Assembly (NCBI GenBank): GCA_965372465.1
Contig: CBDVCK010000157.1
Location: 1 to 8,362, forward strand
Direction of reading: 5' to 3'
Source of the DNA: GCA-020348445 sp965372465
GTDB lineage: Archaea; Thermoplasmatota; Thermoplasmata; GCA-020350865
DNA length: 8,362 nt
Shown: in pieces, positions 5,822 through 8,362 of the stretch
Layout: every line of letters begins with the position of its first letter
How positions within the stretch are numbered: position 1 is the first letter of the stretch
Position numbers and translations under genes: made by a program
The notes under the pieces: model-generated
Databases searched by the model: none
Seen by the model: the letters and a program-made list of their open reading frames with translations, nothing else
What the model was told of the DNA's origin: nothing

Positions 5822-6802
5822 ATGGAAAAGAATACGCGTAGGCTTGTGATTTATGTAATATTAGAAATCATAATATTCATTATACTGGTAGCCATAATGG
5901 AATTTTTTATTGCATACCTCCCCCAAGATATCCAAGATACAATCCTTGAATTCATGCCAAAAGCAATAGTAGTTATATTCTTAATTGTAATTACCAAAAT
6001 CGTTCTCATCATTCTTAAACCAGCCTTTGAAAAGGCTTTCAAGAATCATATGCGGTCTTATGCGGAAATGAAAATGGTTTGGCAGCTCATATCAAATCTA
6101 GTATGGATTTTTATTATTGTTCTTGTTTTGCTCATAATCATCGGCGATTTTACAGGGTTTCTTACCTTTGGTGTGGTGGTTGCAGCTCTTCTTTGGGTGA
6201 TGCAAAAGCCGATCCTCAATATTGCCGGTTGGCTTGAAATTACCTTCCGCAGGCCATTCTCTATAGGTGATAGAATAGAAATTGATGGGAAAAAAGGATA
6301 TGTGGTGGCTGTTGGTATGTTCCATACCACTTTAAGAGAGTTTGGGGAATGGATGAGTGGTGACACATTCACAGGTAGGCATATCAGCATCCCAAACAGC
6401 AGTGTATTTGAAATCCCTATTCTGAATTACACACGCGACGCACCATATATTTGGGACGAGGTCAAAATCGCAATCACCTATGAAAGCGATCACGAAAAAG
6501 CAAAAAACCTCATTCTAGAGAGTGCCATGGAAGTTATCGCAGAAAAGATGAAAGAATATTCCAAGGAGATTGCACAAAAAATGGATATCAAAGATCTGAA
6601 AAGTGATATTAACGAAGGGCCAATCATAAGAACTGAATTCTCTGATTACTGTGTGAATTTTTATGTCATTTTCTCCTGCGAGGTAGGCCAAAGAAGGGCC
6701 GTCCGATCAGAGATAACCGAAAAAATCCTGGCTAAAATAAAGAAGGAAGAAAAAGTCAATATAGCCTATCCCCACATGGAAATTGTAGGTATCGGAAAGT
6801 AG
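5822..6802 (+). CDS. mscS: MscS-family mechanosensitive ion channel
   Basis: Membrane channel of the small-conductance mechanosensitive family, which opens under membrane tension and releases solutes during osmotic downshock. The 326 residues contain hydrophobic segments at about 8-31, 46-67 and 87-108, and a fourth at 112-130 (TFGVVVAALLWVMQKPI) that matches the pore-lining TM3. The diagnostic MscS beta domain follows: FRRPFSIGDRIEI (142-154), GYVVAVGMFHTTLREFG (159-175), ISIPNSSVF (188-196) and LNYTR (201-205). The C-terminal alpha/beta part (212-326) has a charged helix near 224-260 and ends with IAYPHMEIVG, like the typical (F)PYP end. Length and order fit a simple MscS with one extra N-terminal helix. 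The ATG has GAGG 6 bases upstream. The gene stands alone and is divergent from the surface-protein gene. The role in osmoprotection is from family knowledge. Confidence 0.93.
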   Translation: MEKNTRRLVIYVILEIIIFIILVAIMEFFIAYLPQDIQDTILEFMPKAIVVIFLIVITKIVLIILKPAFEKAFKNHMRSYAEMKMVWQLISNLVWIFIIVLVLLIIIGDFTGFLTFGVVVAALLWVMQKPILNIAGWLEITFRRPFSIGDRIEIDGKKGYVVAVGMFHTTLREFGEWMSGDTFTGRHISIPNSSVFEIPILNYTRDAPYIWDEVKIAITYESDHEKAKNLILESAMEVIAEKMKEYSKEIAQKMDIKDLKSDINEGPIIRTEFSDYCVNFYVIFSCEVGQRRAVRSEITEKILAKIKKEEKVNIAYPHMEIVGIGK

Positions 6803-6873
6803 ATACATCAATTCATTTTGAGAGGGCCAGTATCTTTTAATTTATACTTTCACTCACCCCTCCCGTGTTTTCA

Positions 6874-6881
6874 TATATATA
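6874..6881 (+). promoter_or_regulatory. TATA box upstream of a small ORF
   Basis: TATATATA at 6874-6881 would place a transcription start near 6902, just before the SD AGAGGTGA (6908-6915) and the ATG at 6921. Another AT-rich box, TTTAATTTATAC (6836-6847), lies further upstream. Confidence 0.45.
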
Positions 6882-6920
6882 CTGCGGATAATTACCTAGT
6901 AATATTAAGAGGTGAAAAAA

Positions 6921-6995
6921 ATGAGTGGAGAAGAACATTACAGTTGGGAAGATGTTTACAGGCTTCTTTCTTGCAGCACAGATTACGAGGATTGA
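6921..6995 (+). CDS. Putative small protein, 24 aa
   Basis: This short frame has a full set of expression signals: TATATATA at 6874, AGAGGTGA at 6908-6915 five bases before the ATG, and a TGA at 6993. The peptide begins MSGEEHYSWEDVYRLLS and ends CSTDYED. It is acidic, soluble and probably helical in the middle. I recognise no family. After the TGA the same phase stays open for another 18 codons (HIKIASFHHPLPEFWVGF) to TAG 7050. The annotated form could therefore be a truncated N-terminus of a 42-residue protein, broken by a nonsense change. A selenocysteine reading is unlikely because no archaeal SECIS-like element was seen. The candidate terminator at 7039-7080 would follow either form. Confidence 0.45.
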   Translation: MSGEEHYSWEDVYRLLSCSTDYED

Positions 6996-7038
6996 CACAT
7001 TAAGATTGCCAGCTTTCACCATCCGCTACCTGAATTTT

Positions 7039-7080
7039 GGGTGGGTTTTTAGGATATTTTTTATGGCCCTCATCCCACCC
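7039..7080. terminator. Candidate two-way terminator before amrS stop
   Basis: GGGTGGG (7039-7045) and CCCACCC (7074-7080) are perfect 7-bp arms around a 28-base T-rich loop. T-runs follow on the plus strand (7082-7092) and within the loop. This would end the small plus transcript and amrS, whose TAA is at 7083-7085. Confidence 0.45.
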
Positions 7081-7082
7081 CT

Positions 7083-8093
7083 TTATTTTTTTGACCCTTT
7101 CATCAAAACCTCACTTTTGCATTTGGGACATTTTCCATGGCTGACCCTGTTTAATATGGTAAAGAATTCCTCCCTGTGAATCAGCATCTCCCCGCAATTC
7201 GGGCAGTATGTATCCTGGTATCTGCTACCCGGCAGGTTGTTAATATATACATTTATCAAACCCTCCATCCTGGCTATGCGCTGGGCTTCAATCAATGCCT
7301 CTTTTGAAGTGGTTGGAATATCTGTCAATCTGTGCGTAGGGAAAAACCGAAGGAAATGAAGTGGTGTGTCCTTTCCAAGGGTTTTGATTATCCATCTTGA
7401 AAGTTTCTGGATCTCCTGCGGATTGGAGTTAAGAGGGGGAACGAGAAGGTAGGATATCTCCAGATGCAGTCCCAGTTCCTTTGCCAGTTTGCAGGTGGCC
7501 AAAACCGGCTTTAGGTGAGCCCTGGATATCTTGGCATAAAACTCATCAGTGAATGCCTTTATGTCAACATTTACCGCATCTAGAAACGACGATAGCTCAA
7601 CAAACGGTTCCTTTTTGATATAGCCGTTTGTGATGAATACATTGAAAAATCCTCTTTTCCTTAGGAATTTTGCTGAATCATATACGAACTCGTACCATAT
7701 TGTTGGTTCATTGTAGGTCCATGCAATGCCGTCGCATTTATTCTTCCTTGCCATGTTTTGTATTTTCTTGGGAGTAACCTTCATGGTCCGAACCTCGTTT
7801 ATTTTAGTTTGGGAGAGTTCGAAATTCTGGCAGTAGTCGCACTTGAAGTTGCAGCCCGCAGTTCCCAGAGAGAGTACGAGACTTTCCGGATAAAAATGAA
7901 ATAAGGGCTTTTTACCAATGGGATCAACCTTGATCGGGGCTGCCATTCCATAGTTCTTGGTATAAAGTTTATTACTTTCATTCACTCTGACACCGCATAT
8001 TCCTTCCTTGCCATGGGCAACCACACACTGCCTGGCACATAGATTACATTTGACCTTGTCGTTATATGGAGTCCAAAAGCTCGCTTCTTTCAT
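7083..8093 (-). CDS. amrS: AmmeMemoRadiSam system radical SAM enzyme AmrS
   Basis: Radical SAM enzyme of the AmrS group (formerly annotated as pyruvate formate-lyase activating enzyme-like), usually linked to AMMECR1 and Memo proteins; the natural substrate is not settled. The 336 residues match the usual family length. An N-terminal cysteine cluster (C16, C19, C23, C33) precedes the conserved GMAAPIKVDPIGKKPLFHFYP (49-69). The [4Fe-4S] and SAM site is CNFKCDYC (C81, C85, C88) after LGTAG, followed by WTYNEPTIWYEF (125-136) and NVDIKAF (175-181) on the barrel. The C-terminus is a zinc-ribbon-like pair, CPNC (297-300) and CPKC (322-325). The ATG at 8093 has GTGAT three bases upstream, and an in-frame TAG at 8118-8120 rules out a longer start. 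Cytoplasmic. No AMMECR1 or Memo gene lies in the window; partners may be elsewhere. Confidence 0.93.
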   Translation of the reverse strand: MKEASFWTPYNDKVKCNLCARQCVVAHGKEGICGVRVNESNKLYTKNYGMAAPIKVDPIGKKPLFHFYPESLVLSLGTAGCNFKCDYCQNFELSQTKINEVRTMKVTPKKIQNMARKNKCDGIAWTYNEPTIWYEFVYDSAKFLRKRGFFNVFITNGYIKKEPFVELSSFLDAVNVDIKAFTDEFYAKISRAHLKPVLATCKLAKELGLHLEISYLLVPPLNSNPQEIQKLSRWIIKTLGKDTPLHFLRFFPTHRLTDIPTTSKEALIEAQRIARMEGLINVYINNLPGSRYQDTYCPNCGEMLIHREEFFTILNRVSHGKCPKCKSEVLMKGSKK

Positions 8094-8232
8094 ATCATCA
8101 CGATCTTCGAATCTAAACTAAGCTTTTTACGATAACAATTATTCCATGATATTAAGGCTTTTCTATGTCTTTCAATGGAGAATGTAACCTAAGAGGATTT
8201 TCTCTCCGTATATATAAATTATTAGGGTGGGA

Positions 8233-8279
8233 GCCCTGAGGTTTAAGATATAATTGTTGATTAATTATAACCTAAGGGC
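8233..8279. repeat. Imperfect 47-base hairpin
   Basis: Arms pair as GCCCT (8233-8237) with AGGGC (8275-8279), AGGTT (8239-8243) with AACCT (8269-8273), and ATAATT (8250-8255) with AATTAT (8263-8268). One G/A mismatch and a six-base bulge interrupt the stem. It starts about where a plus transcript from the TATA box at 8208-8220 would begin. There is no T-run, so a terminator is unlikely; a leader structure or protein-binding site is possible. Confidence 0.35.
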
Positions 8280-8282
8280 AAA

Positions 8283-8323
8283 GTGGTCTATGAATTTATA
8301 AAATAGGAACTGTAATAGACCAC
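8283..8323. promoter_or_regulatory. Operator-like inverted repeat flanking a TATA box
   Basis: GTGGTCTAT (8283-8291) and ATAGACCAC (8315-8323) are perfect 9-bp arms, 23 bases apart. The spacer contains AATTTATAAAA (8293-8303), a good plus-strand TATA box, and the right arm falls near the predicted start site (about 8323). Arms on both sides of a TATA box suit a repressor that blocks TBP/TFB binding. Confidence 0.45.
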
Positions 8324-8362
8324 GCTGGTGGGGGTTAGGCGGAGGGGTAGGATCTAGTAGTG

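Larger units (their letters stand above)
6803..7082. other. Intergenic region between mscS and amrS
   Basis: Between the two convergent larger genes this region holds only the promoter, SD and 24-codon frame described above and an inverted-repeat terminator near 7039-7080. Longer plus-strand open frames here run antisense into amrS and have no ribosome binding site. Confidence 0.5.
8094..8362. other. Gene-free control region at the right edge
   Basis: No gene is visible. A strong TATA box, GTATATATAAATT (8208-8220), works in either direction and could serve amrS (leader about 95 bases) or a plus-strand transcript. A weaker minus-strand box, TTAATATC, at 8155-8148 is an alternative for amrS. 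TAACCTAAG occurs as a direct repeat at 8185-8193 and 8268-8276. GGAGGGG at 8341-8347 may be the ribosome binding site of a plus gene that starts just beyond the edge. Confidence 0.45.

Noticed and set aside
6925..7179. 84-codon plus-strand frame
   Set aside because: It uses a non-ATG-like start inside the 24-codon frame, lacks its own SD and runs antisense into the conserved C-terminus of amrS.
8283..8323. tRNA or terminator at the right edge
   Set aside because: There is no cloverleaf or T-loop sequence, no T-run follows the right arm, and a TATA box sits in the spacer.

Overview
The window looks archaeal, most likely from an uncultivated euryarchaeal lineage of the Thermoplasmatota type; that placement is an inference. 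Supporting signs are TATA/BRE-like promoter boxes upstream of most genes, large Asn-glycosylation-rich secreted proteins with GWNL(I/V) C-terminal modules, and an archaeal-style AmmeMemoRadiSam radical SAM enzyme. The DNA is moderately AT-rich. No rRNA, tRNA, CRISPR array or insertion sequence was seen.

Left part (1-3309): the 3' part of a large extracellular protein gene runs off the left edge. It is built from exact 354-bp (118-residue) repeats carrying Asp-rich DxDxDG motifs, then an Fn3-like domain, then a duplicated GWNL-type C-terminal module. An in-frame TAA at 68-70 replaces a tyrosine codon that the other repeat copies keep as TAC, so the gene may be broken. Next comes a roughly 195-base leader with hairpins and small reading frames, then a 276-residue secreted protein of unknown function. 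A possible decayed reading frame and a candidate two-way terminator follow.

Middle (3310-5821): a convergent gene encodes a 744-residue (or about 752-residue) secreted protein with an unrecognised N-terminal region, a DUF11-like domain and the same C-terminal module as the first gene. Its best ribosome binding site points to an AUA codon rather than to the first AUG. It and the next gene are divergently transcribed from a short region with a promoter on each strand.

Right part (5822-8362): a MscS-family mechanosensitive channel, a possible 24-residue small protein, a second candidate two-way terminator, and a convergent gene for the radical SAM enzyme AmrS. The last 270 bases hold no gene but contain TATA boxes and two clear inverted repeats, probably the control region of a gene that starts beyond the right edge.

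The genes do not form one obvious pathway. The left two thirds is a cell-surface locus in which two multidomain glycoproteins with a common C-terminal module flank a small secreted protein. MscS and AmrS appear to be independently transcribed housekeeping or stress genes.
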